Positions 42,321 through 51,654 of a stretch of DNA of 64,000 bases are shown here, one piece after another. The notes beneath the pieces were generated by a model. It was not told where the DNA came from, did not search any database, and saw only the letters and a list, made by a program, of their open reading frames with translations. Position numbers and translations under genes: made by a program. Origin of the DNA: Paenibacillus sp. Soil766 (GTDB lineage: Bacteria; Bacillota; Bacilli; Paenibacillales; NBRC-103111). Numbering within the stretch: the first letter of the stretch is position 1; every line of letters begins with the position of its first letter. Where the stretch lies: contig NZ_LMSJ01000019.1 of NCBI RefSeq assembly GCF_001428105.1, positions 1 through 64,000 on the forward strand, given 5' to 3'.

Positions 42321-43232
42321 ATGTCAGATCCTACGCCTAATAATGTCATCCTTTTTCCTAAAACAGAGCAGTTCTATGAAGACGAGTTAATGAAGCTACT
42401 GCGCTCCGAGCAATATAAGGAAGCACTGGAGATGCTTACTTTTTTGCTCCAATTTCCTAATGTCAATGCGAATAAGTCCGATCAATGGGAAGCTTTGCGC
42501 CACTGGCTGCTCACAATGTTTCCAGAAACGATGTTCTCATCATCCGTGACAGAGGAAGAGGATTCGGAAGAAGAATCCACTCTATTGCGACAGTATATCC
42601 ATGATAAATCTGCTTCGGATGATGGTGCTTTTGTGAAGAAGCTTCAAAACATGCTGCAAGAAGGTTCGCTAGAGGGACAAGTAAGTGCCTTGGAGCAACT
42701 TGCTTATATCGAACAGTCGGAGGTTAGTCAATTCGTGAAGACATGGCTTTGCGAAAGGCCAAGACATCCTCATCTTCAATTCAAAGCCCTACAGACGCTT
42801 AAGCAAATGGGAGAGCATGGATTAATTGAGTTCCCCAAGAATGGTCAAACCGTTCTTGTAGAAATCGATGAAACTCCGCTGGGGGTGGAAGATTTTCCAT
42901 TACGAATTCGTGATATGATTCGCAGAGTCGGGGACATTAGTGAAATAAGCCAACCTGACTTTGTCTACTTTGCTACTCAGACTTGGCAGGAGTTTCTTGC
43001 CTATGCTTATGGCACTTCGATTTACACGGAGTTGTTAAGGGCAGAAGAAAGTGCAGTAGACGTGTGGGCCTCTGCGCTGCATGCGATTTTGCAAGACAAA
43101 TTGTTTGGTACGGTTGATCGAGATGAACTGTTAGAAACGTATGGTATCGTGGATGCGATGACGCTGCAGTGGAAGCGCGCGCACAACGTGCTGACCGCTT
43201 TTGTAAAGCAATTTAGCCCAGATCCTAGCTAA
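42321..43232 (+). CDS. YsoA-like helical/TPR protein
   Basis: This 303-residue protein is helical, with an N-terminal tetratricopeptide-like pair (EDELMKLLRSEQYKEALEML) and an acidic middle (TEEEDSEEES). It stands directly upstream of tig, where B. subtilis has the TPR protein YsoA, so position supports orthology although sequence similarity cannot be tested here. ATG 42321 is preceded by AGAGGTGAT. Function unknown. Confidence 0.72.
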   Translation: MSDPTPNNVILFPKTEQFYEDELMKLLRSEQYKEALEMLTFLLQFPNVNANKSDQWEALRHWLLTMFPETMFSSSVTEEEDSEEESTLLRQYIHDKSASDDGAFVKKLQNMLQEGSLEGQVSALEQLAYIEQSEVSQFVKTWLCERPRHPHLQFKALQTLKQMGEHGLIEFPKNGQTVLVEIDETPLGVEDFPLRIRDMIRRVGDISEISQPDFVYFATQTWQEFLAYAYGTSIYTELLRAEESAVDVWASALHAILQDKLFGTVDRDELLETYGIVDAMTLQWKRAHNVLTAFVKQFSPDPS

Positions 43233-43245
43233 GAACAATGCTCGC

Positions 43246-43273
43246 TTGAAATGAAAATGTTATATGGTATAAT
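43246..43273 (+). promoter_or_regulatory. sigmaA promoter of tig
   Basis: TTGAAA (43246-43251), a 16-base spacer and TATAAT (43268-43273). It lies about 70 bases before the tig start. Confidence 0.7.
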
Positions 43274-43342
43274 AGAATGGTTATAATGAGCTTAACGTGA
43301 AAAATATATGTCATGGTACATTTTTGGAGGGGAAGGCATAAA

Positions 43343-44644
43343 ATGAAAGCAAGTTGGGAAAAAATAGAGAAGAACGTAGGCGTTCTTGAAGTTGAAGTTG
43401 GGGCAGAACGAGTAGCGGATGCTTTGGATAAAGCATTCAAAAAGGTTTCAGCGAAAGTAAACGTTCCAGGATTCCGTAAAGGGAAAGTGCCACGTTCCAT
43501 CTTTGAAGCTAAATTCGGTGTGGAAAGTTTGTATCAAGACGCTATCGATATCATTCTGCCAGAAGTTTATGTACAAGCGATCGAAGAGGTTAAAATCGAG
43601 CCTGTTGATCGTCCTGAAGTAGACGTAGAGCAATTTGGTAAAGGTCAAGTCATGAAGTTCAAAGCGAAAGTTACCGTTAAGCCTGAAGTAACGCTTGGCG
43701 ATTACAAAGGTATTGAAGTAGAAGCGGTTAACGCGACAGTTTCCGAAGAAGAATTGAACGAAGAGCTTACACGTTTGCAACAACGTCATGCTGAATTGGT
43801 TGTTCTTGAAGAAGGACAAGCTGCTAACGGCGATGTCGTAATCATTGATTTCGAAGGATTCGTTGATGAAGTAGCATTCGAAGGCGGTAAAGCGGAGAAG
43901 TATTCCCTTGAGCTTGGATCCAACTCATTCATCCCAGGCTTCGAAGAGCAACTTGTAGGTCTTGGTAAGGATGAAGAGAAAGACGTTAACGTCAGCTTCC
44001 CTGAAAACTACCATTCCGAAGATCTGAAAGGCAAAGCAGCTGTGTTTAAAGTGAAACTTCACGATATCAAACGCAAAAACCTGCCTGAGCTTGATGATGA
44101 GTTCGCTAAAGACGTAAGTGAGTTCGATACGCTTGTTGAGTACAAAGAAGAGCTTCAAAAACGTTTGCAAGACCGCAAAGAGAAAGATTCCGAAGCTGCA
44201 CTTGAAACTGCAGTTGTTGAGAAAGCTGCCGCTAACGCAGATGTTGAAATTCCAGGTTCGATGGTTGACGCTGAGCTTGATATCATGGTTAAAGAATTCG
44301 AAAGACGTCTTCGCTCCCAAGGCATGACGCTTGAGATCTACTACCAGTTCTCAGGCCAAAACGAGAGCGCATTGAAAGAACAAATGAAAGAAGATGCTGA
44401 GAAGCGTGTTCGTAACAACCTTGTTCTTGAAGCGATCGCAGCTGCAGAAAAAATCACAGTTTCCGACGAAGAAGTTGACGCGGAACTTGAGAAATATGCA
44501 CCGTCCTACCAAAAATCAACAGCTGAACTTCGTGAGCTGTTTGCTTCCAACGGATCTCTTGAAGGTCTTAGCAATGATCTAGTAATCAGAAAAACGGTTG
44601 ATTTCTTGCTTCAAAATAGCAAGCATGTTTCCGCAGCCGTGTAA
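43343..44644 (+). CDS. tig: Trigger factor
   Basis: The 433-residue ribosome-associated chaperone has the N-terminal ribosome-binding tail with the signature VPGFRKGKVPRS (about 34-45), the middle FKBP-type prolyl isomerase domain (GDVVIIDFEGF; FIPGFEEQLVG) and a helical C-terminal domain. ATG 43343 follows GGAGGGGAAGG; the longer frame from 43313 is not supported. It precedes clpP and clpX, the classic order. Confidence 0.97.
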   Translation: MKASWEKIEKNVGVLEVEVGAERVADALDKAFKKVSAKVNVPGFRKGKVPRSIFEAKFGVESLYQDAIDIILPEVYVQAIEEVKIEPVDRPEVDVEQFGKGQVMKFKAKVTVKPEVTLGDYKGIEVEAVNATVSEEELNEELTRLQQRHAELVVLEEGQAANGDVVIIDFEGFVDEVAFEGGKAEKYSLELGSNSFIPGFEEQLVGLGKDEEKDVNVSFPENYHSEDLKGKAAVFKVKLHDIKRKNLPELDDEFAKDVSEFDTLVEYKEELQKRLQDRKEKDSEAALETAVVEKAAANADVEIPGSMVDAELDIMVKEFERRLRSQGMTLEIYYQFSGQNESALKEQMKEDAEKRVRNNLVLEAIAAAEKITVSDEEVDAELEKYAPSYQKSTAELRELFASNGSLEGLSNDLVIRKTVDFLLQNSKHVSAAV

Positions 44645-44655
44645 ATAAGGTAAGT

Positions 44656-44690
44656 AAAGGCACGTACGCAAGCAACGTGCCTTTCTTTTA
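44656..44690 (+). terminator. Terminator of tig
   Basis: The perfect stem AAAGGCACGT/ACGTGCCTTT is followed by CTTTT. Confidence 0.88.
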
Positions 44691-44839
44691 CCCTAATTTA
44701 CGTATAAACGCCTTAGTACATACGTATTACCGCTTACATAGCTGATTTCAGAAAAATGACATTGTTGCCCAATCGTGTTAAACTGTAATTGAATCTCAAG
44801 TGAGAGAACATGGCGCTTGCCGCAAAAGGAGTTGGTACA

Positions 44840-45430
44840 ATGAGTCTTATTCCTATGGTTGTAGAACAAGAGGCTCGTGGGGAGCGTTCCTACGATATCT
44901 ACTCGCGTTTACTTAAGGACCGCATAATCTTCATCGGGACCGCTATTGATGACGATGTGGCTAATTTGGTCATTGCCCAGCTGCTCTTTTTATCCGCCCA
45001 GGACCCTGAAAAAGATATTCACTTATATATCAACTCACCTGGTGGGTCTGTTACGGCTGGAATGGGTATCTTCGATACCATGCAGTTTATTAAACCGGAT
45101 GTATCTACGATTTGTGTAGGTATGGCCGCAAGTATGGGTTCTTTGCTTTTGACAGCAGGAGCCAAAGGTAAGCGATACGCGCTGCCAAATGCAGAAGTAA
45201 TGATTCACCAACCGCTCGGCGGTGTTAGAGGTCAAGCAACCGATATCAAAATCCATGCGGATTGGATTATCAAGACCAAGAATAAACTCAACCAGATTTA
45301 CGTGGACCGAACGGGACAGCCGCTTGAAAAGATCGAAAGAGACACCGACCGAGATAACTTTATGAGCGCTGATGAAGCGAAGGCATACGGGTTAATCGAC
45401 GAGGTTATCACTCGAAACGACTTGAAATAA
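44840..45430 (+). CDS. clpP: ATP-dependent Clp protease proteolytic subunit
   Basis: This 196-residue serine protease forms the tetradecameric chamber served by ClpX or ClpC. The catalytic Ser98 (GMAASMGS), His123 (MIHQP) and the Asp in ERDTDRD are present. ATG 44840 has AAAGGAG 8 bases upstream and gives the usual length; a frame from 44810 is longer than the family. It stands 12 bases before clpX. In B. subtilis clpP is located elsewhere; the clpP-clpX pair is the arrangement of many other bacteria. Confidence 0.97.
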   Translation: MSLIPMVVEQEARGERSYDIYSRLLKDRIIFIGTAIDDDVANLVIAQLLFLSAQDPEKDIHLYINSPGGSVTAGMGIFDTMQFIKPDVSTICVGMAASMGSLLLTAGAKGKRYALPNAEVMIHQPLGGVRGQATDIKIHADWIIKTKNKLNQIYVDRTGQPLEKIERDTDRDNFMSADEAKAYGLIDEVITRNDLK

Positions 45431-45442
45431 AGGAGTGATCCC

Positions 45443-46711
45443 ATGTTTAAATTTAACGATGAAAAAGGCCAACTCAAATGTTCCTTTTGTGGAAAATCCC
45501 AGGACCAAGTTCGTAAACTTGTTGCCGGACCGGGAGTTTACATTTGTGATGAATGTATAGAGCTTTGTACGGAGATTGTGGAAGAAGAATTAGGGCATGA
45601 AGAAGAGCTGGATCTGAAAGATGTTCCGAAACCAAAGGAAATTCGTAATATTTTGGACCAATACGTCATTGGTCAAGAACAAGCGAAGAAATCCTTGGCT
45701 GTTGCCGTGTATAACCACTACAAACGGATCAATTCCCAGAACAAGCTTGAAGATGTTGAACTTCAAAAAAGTAATATCGTCCTTCTAGGGCCAACAGGAA
45801 GTGGTAAAACACTTCTTGCGCAAACACTTGCGAAAATTTTGAATGTGCCTTTTGCAATTGCGGATGCAACTTCGTTGACAGAAGCTGGTTACGTTGGTGA
45901 AGATGTTGAGAACATCTTGCTCAAACTGATCCAAGCGGCTGATTACGATGTTGAGAAAGCAGAGCGCGGCATCATTTATATCGATGAGATTGATAAAGTT
46001 GCACGTAAATCCGAGAATCCATCCATTACACGCGATGTTTCCGGTGAAGGTGTACAACAAGCTCTTCTCAAAATTCTTGAAGGCACAGTTGCTTCTGTAC
46101 CTCCACAAGGTGGACGTAAGCATCCGCATCAAGAATTCATTCAAATCGACACGACGAATATTCTCTTTATTTGTGGTGGAGCTTTTGATGGTTTAGAGCA
46201 AATTATCAAACGCAGAATCGGTAAAAAAGTAATTGGATTTAGCACAGATGGTATGAAAGTTGACTTGAAACCAGGTGAATACCTATCTATGGTCCTTCCA
46301 GAGGATCTATTGAGATTCGGTTTGATCCCGGAGTTCGTAGGTCGTTTACCAGTTATTTCAACTCTAGAGCCGCTTGATGAGGCAGCACTTGTGCGTATTC
46401 TTTCCGAACCTAAGAATGCACTCGTGAAGCAATACCAGAAGATGCTCGAGATGGATAACGTTTCGCTTGAATTTGATGCAGATGCACTTGATGCGATTGC
46501 CAAAGAAGCGATTAAACGGAATACGGGTGCTCGTGGTTTAAGAGCCATCATTGAAAGCATTATGCTTGATGTGATGTTTGAAGTTCCTTCAAGAACGGAT
46601 GTATCTTCTTGTGTCGTTTCCAAAGAAACGGTTCAAAACAAGATTACGCCTGTTCTGACAACTAAAGAAGGCGTTCAGCCATCTGGTAAGAAGAAGGAAG
46701 AAAGTGCTTAA
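45443..46711 (+). CDS. clpX: ATP-dependent Clp protease ATP-binding subunit ClpX
   Basis: This 422-residue AAA+ unfoldase carries an N-terminal four-cysteine zinc finger (CSFCGK and CDECIELC), Walker A GPTGSGKT and Walker [10 protein letters not shown], and the sensor-2 segment [10 protein letters not shown]. It unfolds substrates for ClpP. ATG 45443 follows AAAGGAGTGAT. Part of a clpP-clpX transcript. Confidence 0.98.
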   Translation: MFKFNDEKGQLKCSFCGKSQDQVRKLVAGPGVYICDECIELCTEIVEEELGHEEELDLKDVPKPKEIRNILDQYVIGQEQAKKSLAVAVYNHYKRINSQNKLEDVELQKSNIVLLGPTGSGKTLLAQTLAKILNVPFAIADATSLTEAGYVGEDVENILLKLIQAADYDVEKAERGIIYIDEIDKVARKSENPSITRDVSGEGVQQALLKILEGTVASVPPQGGRKHPHQEFIQIDTTNILFICGGAFDGLEQIIKRRIGKKVIGFSTDGMKVDLKPGEYLSMVLPEDLLRFGLIPEFVGRLPVISTLEPLDEAALVRILSEPKNALVKQYQKMLEMDNVSLEFDADALDAIAKEAIKRNTGARGLRAIIESIMLDVMFEVPSRTDVSSCVVSKETVQNKITPVLTTKEGVQPSGKKKEESA

Positions 46712-46808
46712 CCTATAATTTTATAAATGAACACACAGCCTCCAATCCGATTTCCATTTCTGGGAATTGGAGCGGAGGATGTTTGGTGTCATGGGGAGAG
46801 AAACCAAA

Positions 46809-47909
46809 ATGTTCCATAGACGAGATACCAGAGCCGTTCGGGTAGGTGATTTAACGATCGGTGGCAGTAACGAAGTAATCATGCAAAGCATGTGCACAAC
46901 TAAAACAGCGGATGTCAAAGCGACAGTAGCAGAAATACTTCGCCTAGAAGAAGCCGGTTGCCAACTTGTACGTGTGACTGTCAACAATAAGGAAGCCGCT
47001 GAAGCGATCAAGGAAATTAAGAAACAAATTCATATTCCATTGGTTTCTGATATTCACTTCGATCATCGTTTGGCTCTTGCCGCAATTGAGAATGGCATTG
47101 ATAAAGTCCGCATTAATCCAGGTAATATCGGTCGCCGTGAGAAGGTTGAAGCGGTTGTGAAGGCATGTAAAGAGCGCGGAATCCCGATTCGCATCGGTGT
47201 TAATGCCGGCTCCCTTGAGAATCATCTGCTTGAAAAATATGGCTATCCAACGCCTGAGGCGATGGTAGAAAGTGCCTTATTCCATATCAACATTCTGGAA
47301 GAACTTGATTTCCATGATATCATCGTATCCTTGAAGGCTTCTGATGTCCCTATGGCTATTGCGGCGTATTCGCAAGCTGCGAAGGCATTTAATTATCCTC
47401 TTCATCTGGGGATTACAGAGGCTGGGACTCTCTTTACAGGGGCTGTGAAAAGCGCCGCGGGGATTGGGACTTTGCTTAATATGGGCATCGGAAACACGCT
47501 TCGTATTTCTTTGAGTGCGGACCCTGTTGAAGAAATTAAAGTCGCAAGAGAACTGCTCAAGACATTCGGTTTAATTACGAACGCCGCGACGTTGGTTTCT
47601 TGTCCTACTTGTGGTCGTCTGGATATTGATTTATTCTCGATCGCGAATGAAGTTGAAGAATATATTGCCAAAATCAAAGTGCCAATTAAGGTTTCTGTAT
47701 TGGGTTGTGCCGTGAATGGCCCTGGTGAAGCGAGAGAAGCGGATATTGGCATCGCAGGGGCTCGTGGAGAAGGGATGCTGTTCCGTTACGGAGAAATGAT
47801 TCGTAAAGTGCCTGAGGCTGAATTGCTTGCTGAGTTGAAAAAAGAAATTGATATTATTGTGGCTTCCTACGAACAGACTGGGATCATTCCTGGGCGCAAG
47901 CAGCACTAA
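46809..47909 (+). CDS. ispG: 4-hydroxy-3-methylbut-2-en-1-yl diphosphate synthase
   Basis: This enzyme of the MEP isoprenoid pathway converts methylerythritol cyclodiphosphate to HMBPP using a [4Fe-4S] cluster. The cluster cysteines are in SCPTCGR and [12 protein letters not shown]. About 366 residues from ATG 46809, which has GGGGAGAG 8 bases upstream; ATG 46791 and 46779 are in frame alternatives that add 6 or 10 residues. The N-terminus [18 protein letters not shown] matches the family. A strong terminator follows. Confidence 0.94.
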   Translation: MFHRRDTRAVRVGDLTIGGSNEVIMQSMCTTKTADVKATVAEILRLEEAGCQLVRVTVNNKEAAEAIKEIKKQIHIPLVSDIHFDHRLALAAIENGIDKVRINPGNIGRREKVEAVVKACKERGIPIRIGVNAGSLENHLLEKYGYPTPEAMVESALFHINILEELDFHDIIVSLKASDVPMAIAAYSQAAKAFNYPLHLGITEAGTLFTGAVKSAAGIGTLLNMGIGNTLRISLSADPVEEIKVARELLKTFGLITNAATLVSCPTCGRLDIDLFSIANEVEEYIAKIKVPIKVSVLGCAVNGPGEAREADIGIAGARGEGMLFRYGEMIRKVPEAELLAELKKEIDIIVASYEQTGIIPGRKQH

Positions 47910-47931
47910 GTATCTATATAACTGAAATAAC

Positions 47932-47977
47932 AAACCGTTAAAGAACTCAACGATGAGAGTCTTTAACGGTTTTTTTG
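47932..47977 (+). terminator. Terminator of ispG
   Basis: The 13-bp arms AAACCGTTAAAGA and TCTTTAACGGTTT are followed by four more T. Confidence 0.9.
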
Positions 47978-48089
47978 TATGCCCACACCTAAGTGCATAT
48001 TTGCCCAGGAAGAGAAGCATAATGAGTAAAACTGGAAAGCATGCTCAATAATTGTCAGTAAGACTTTCTTACTTAAGGAGGAGAAGAGG

Positions 48090-48893
48090 ATGAAGTTATT
48101 TTCAACGTTTGTATTATCTCGACAGGTGGCCCTTACCTTAATTGCAGGGGTTGTATTGATCGTGAATCCAGGATTTACACAAGCAGAACCAAGCGTAAAC
48201 CCGCAACCGCCGACCGGAGCGATTACGAAGAAAGTAGCCATCGTCATTGACGATTTTGGCAATAACATGGAGGGGACAGTGGAAATGCTGAAGCTGCCCA
48301 TCCCATTTACCGTGGCTGTCATGCCTTTCTTGCCTTCAACGAAGCAAGATGCACAGTTAGCACATGATAGGGGTCTTGAGGTCATTCTACACCTTCCCAT
48401 GGAGCCTGTAAGAGGAAAGAAAAGCTGGCTGGGTCCGGGAGCCATCACAACGGATTTGTCCAGCGAAGAAATACATAAACGGATCGTTGCAGCGATTGAC
48501 GATGTTCCTTATGCCATAGGTATTAATAATCATATGGGTTCCAAAGCGACCGCGGACGAAAGAGTCATGAAGATTCTTATTGAAATTTGCAAAGAACGAA
48601 ATCTCATCTTACTGGATAGCCGGACCACGCCGAAAAGCCTAATTGGCAAGATTGCAGATTCACGCGGCGTACCGCATGCAGAGAATCTGTTATTTTTCGA
48701 TGATCTGTACACGTACAGTCACATTAATAAGCAAATGGTTAAACTGAGAAAATTAATACACGAGAAGGATGAAGTGATTGCTATAGGACATGTGGGGCCT
48801 CCAGGGAAGAAGACCGCTCATGTCATCCATGAAGCTATTCCAAGCATACAGAAGGAAGCAAACTTTGTTCCTATTTCACAAATGGTCAAATAG
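48090..48893 (+). CDS. Divergent polysaccharide deacetylase family protein
   Basis: The 267-residue protein has a signal peptide (about 1-32, cleavage after TQA) and the divergent polysaccharide deacetylase (YibQ) fold: VAIVIDDFGNN, VILHLPMEP, GINNHMGSKAT, LLDSRTTPKS and GHVGPPGKKT. The Asp-Asp and His positions of the family are intact. It should act outside the membrane on a glycan; the real substrate is unknown. ATG 48090 follows AGGAGGAGAAG. The stop faces the convergent amidase gene with one base between them. Confidence 0.9.
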   Translation: MKLFSTFVLSRQVALTLIAGVVLIVNPGFTQAEPSVNPQPPTGAITKKVAIVIDDFGNNMEGTVEMLKLPIPFTVAVMPFLPSTKQDAQLAHDRGLEVILHLPMEPVRGKKSWLGPGAITTDLSSEEIHKRIVAAIDDVPYAIGINNHMGSKATADERVMKILIEICKERNLILLDSRTTPKSLIGKIADSRGVPHAENLLFFDDLYTYSHINKQMVKLRKLIHEKDEVIAIGHVGPPGKKTAHVIHEAIPSIQKEANFVPISQMVK

Positions 48894-48894
48894 C

Positions 48895-49659
48895 TTATTT
48901 CGATTGTGTCATGGCGAAATATTGTTCGACCGCATGCGTAATGGCTTTGGCAAGCTTGGCTTGATGATGACTCTCATTTAGGAGCTTGCGATCTGATTTA
49001 TTAGATAGAAATCCAAGTTCAACAATGACGGAAGGGCATTTTGTATACTTGAGTACATGATATTTTTTACCAAGAACAGGAAGCTCTTCCGTACCATATA
49101 CTTGATTCAATGCATTTTGTAAGAGGTTCGCTAACAAAATACTGTCAGATTGATTTTGGTAGATAACAAGTGGGCCTCGAGTACCCGCGTTTTTGGCCCA
49201 ATTAATATGAAGGCTGAGCATCATGCTCGGCTTAATCGTATTGGCAAGACCAGAGCGTTGTGCAAGATCTTTGCGATGTCTTCCACCCCATGACCAAGTG
49301 TTATCATCGCTTAACGCATAATCCTCTGTTCGGTTAATAATGACGCGATAACCTTTTTTTACAAGTGATTTGTACGTTTTCTTGGCGATAGCTAGATTCA
49401 TATCTTTTTCTTCATATTTGCCAACCATGGTCCCGCTATCGATTCCACCATGTCCTACGTCTAGAATAATATCAGTGGATGGAAGAAGGGGATCAAAACG
49501 AGCAGCTGAAGCTAACTTCGAATTTGGCGCGCAAAGAAATAGCGCAAGTAGGATAATCAACAAATATTTCTTCAAATCCCGCCACATCCTTTTGCAAGAA
49601 TAACTACCCTTATCCTTCTTCCTTAAGCAGGCTATCATACGTGATGCAAAAGTTTGCAT
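48895..49659 (-). CDS. N-acetylmuramoyl-L-alanine amidase, Amidase_3 family
   Basis: The zinc ligands of the Amidase_3 family are visible: His in DVGHGGIDSG, Glu in EEKDMN, His in LHINWA, and the catalytic Glu in VELGFLSN. It removes peptide side chains from peptidoglycan. The N-terminus is uncertain. ATG 49659 gives 254 residues; ATG 49587 or TTG 49575 would expose a classic signal peptide (KKYLLIILLALFLCAP...ASA), and the product is surely exported. CwlD, a sporulation amidase, is in the same family, but the assignment is not proven. Confidence 0.87.
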   Translation of the reverse strand: MQTFASRMIACLRKKDKGSYSCKRMWRDLKKYLLIILLALFLCAPNSKLASAARFDPLLPSTDIILDVGHGGIDSGTMVGKYEEKDMNLAIAKKTYKSLVKKGYRVIINRTEDYALSDDNTWSWGGRHRKDLAQRSGLANTIKPSMMLSLHINWAKNAGTRGPLVIYQNQSDSILLANLLQNALNQVYGTEELPVLGKKYHVLKYTKCPSVIVELGFLSNKSDRKLLNESHHQAKLAKAITHAVEQYFAMTQSK

Positions 49660-49773
49660 GGATTGGATTAACCTTCTTTTACACGGGAATAATGGAAATT
49701 AGCAAAGGCAGGCATATAGGCGAGACATATAACGTACCTAATCGAAGATGACGTGTTTAAGGAGGTTCAACAC

Positions 49774-51492
49774 ATGAGTTTAAGTATCGTTCTAATGGTT
49801 ATTCAAGTGTTTTTTGCTGTTGTAATCGGGTTGTATTTCTGGAATTTACTGCGAAATCAACAGACGAACAAGTCTGCAGTGGATAGAGAGTCTAGGAAAG
49901 AATTGGAGAAATTACGCAAGTTGAGATCCATTTCGCTAACCAAGCCGCTGTCTGAGAAAACGAGACCTTCTTCTGTGCAGGATATTGTTGGCCAAATCGA
50001 AGGATTGAAGGCTTTGAAAGCAGCGCTATGTGGTCCGAATCCTCAGCATGTGCTAATTTACGGCCCTCCCGGTGTTGGAAAAACTGCAGCAGCGCGTGTC
50101 ATATTAGAAGAAGCGAAGAAAAATCAAGAGTCTCCTTTTCGACCTGACTCTAAATTTACAGAGATAGATGCAACGACTGCTCGTTTTGACGAGCGTGGTA
50201 TTGCTGATCCGCTGATTGGATCTGTACATGATCCCATTTATCAAGGTGCCGGTGCGATGGGTGTAGCTGGGATTCCGCAACCGAAACCGGGTGCAGTAAC
50301 GAAGGCGCATGGCGGAATTTTGTTCATTGACGAAATTGGTGAATTGCACGCGACACAAATGAACAAATTATTAAAGGTGCTTGAAGACCGTAAAGTATTC
50401 TTGGAGAGTGCCTATTACAGCTCTGAGGATGCGAATATTCCAGGCTATATTCATGATATATTTCAGAATGGACTACCGGCAGATTTCCGTTTGGTTGGAG
50501 CGACAACCCGCACACCGAGCGAGATTCCTCCGGCTATTCGATCACGCTGTTTGGAAATTTTCTTTCGGCCACTTTTGCCTGGTGAGGTAGGAGAAATTGC
50601 AAGAAAAGCGCTTGATAAAATTGGGTTCAAGAAATGTGAAGAAGCCATTGAAGTTGTAACAAAATATGCAACGAATGGCCGCGAGGCTGTCAATGTGATT
50701 CAATTAGCTGCGGGTATTGCCCTAACCGATAAGCGGGATTCGATTACTGCAGCTGACATTGAATGGGTCGTGAATTCTTCACAAATTCCGCCTAGACCAG
50801 AACGCAAAGTGCCTGCTCAGCCACAAATTGGATTCGTAAATGGTTTGGCTGTTTATGGTCCTAATTTGGGTACTCTATTGGAGATTGAAGTTTCGGCGAT
50901 ACCAGTTGCGGTTGCAGGAACAGGAAAATTCAATATTACAGGTGTTGTTGATGAAGAGGAAATGGGCGGAGGCTCCCGAACCATTCGTCGTAAAAGCATG
51001 GCTAGAGGCTCTGTGGAAAATGTATTAACTGTTCTTAGGAAACTAGGTTTCAATACTTCTGATTATGATTTGCATATCAATTTCCCTGGCGGGGTGCCGA
51101 TTGATGGACCATCCGCAGGTATTTCTATGGCTACTGCTATTGCCTCAGCCATACATAAAATACCTGTTGATAACAAGTTAGCGATGACCGGAGAAATGAG
51201 CATACATGGGAAAGTGAAGCCTGTTGGCGGTGTTGTGGCTAAAGTGGAGGCTGCATTTCAAGCGGGAGCTACTCGTGTTATTATTCCAAAGGAAAATTGG
51301 CAAGCTATGTTTGTTGATTTACCTGGTGTTGAAGTTGTTGCGGCAGAAACAATTGAGGAAGTGCTTGCAGCTGCACTCGGCATTGAGCTTCATGATAATG
51401 TGATTCCTTTACCTTTCTCTATGGAAAGAACGATTCCAGCTACAACTTTACCCATTCTACATGCCAATTCACAGCATACAATTGACTCTTAA
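49774..51492 (+). CDS. lonB: Sporulation Lon-like protease LonB
   Basis: This 572-residue protein has an N-terminal membrane segment (about 4-23), an AAA+ domain with Walker [11 protein letters not shown] and Walker B ILFIDEIGEL, and a C-terminal Lon-type protease domain with Ser in DGPSAGIS and Lys in PVGGVVAK. LonB acts in the forespore of B. subtilis under sigmaF. ATG 49774 follows AAGGAGGTT. The LonB-Lon tandem is conserved. Confidence 0.95.
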   Translation: MSLSIVLMVIQVFFAVVIGLYFWNLLRNQQTNKSAVDRESRKELEKLRKLRSISLTKPLSEKTRPSSVQDIVGQIEGLKALKAALCGPNPQHVLIYGPPGVGKTAAARVILEEAKKNQESPFRPDSKFTEIDATTARFDERGIADPLIGSVHDPIYQGAGAMGVAGIPQPKPGAVTKAHGGILFIDEIGELHATQMNKLLKVLEDRKVFLESAYYSSEDANIPGYIHDIFQNGLPADFRLVGATTRTPSEIPPAIRSRCLEIFFRPLLPGEVGEIARKALDKIGFKKCEEAIEVVTKYATNGREAVNVIQLAAGIALTDKRDSITAADIEWVVNSSQIPPRPERKVPAQPQIGFVNGLAVYGPNLGTLLEIEVSAIPVAVAGTGKFNITGVVDEEEMGGGSRTIRRKSMARGSVENVLTVLRKLGFNTSDYDLHINFPGGVPIDGPSAGISMATAIASAIHKIPVDNKLAMTGEMSIHGKVKPVGGVVAKVEAAFQAGATRVIIPKENWQAMFVDLPGVEVVAAETIEEVLAAALGIELHDNVIPLPFSMERTIPATTLPILHANSQHTIDS

Positions 51493-51654
51493 AGGGAGGC
51501 TTTCCGCTACCTTACATAGCGCGTCAGCCCTCAATTGGTGTTTTGTTTAGAGTTTTGTTAAAATGTAAAGGGCAACGTAGGGAGAAAATCCCACATAGAC
51601 AAGGTGAGACTTTGAACGAAGGTTCAAGGATCCCTATTATTGGAGGTGCAGAGG

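Noticed and set aside
46739..46778. Hairpin hiding the ispG ribosome site
   Set aside because: CTCCAAT/ATTGGAG pairs, but the preferred ispG start uses a later site, so control is not convincing.
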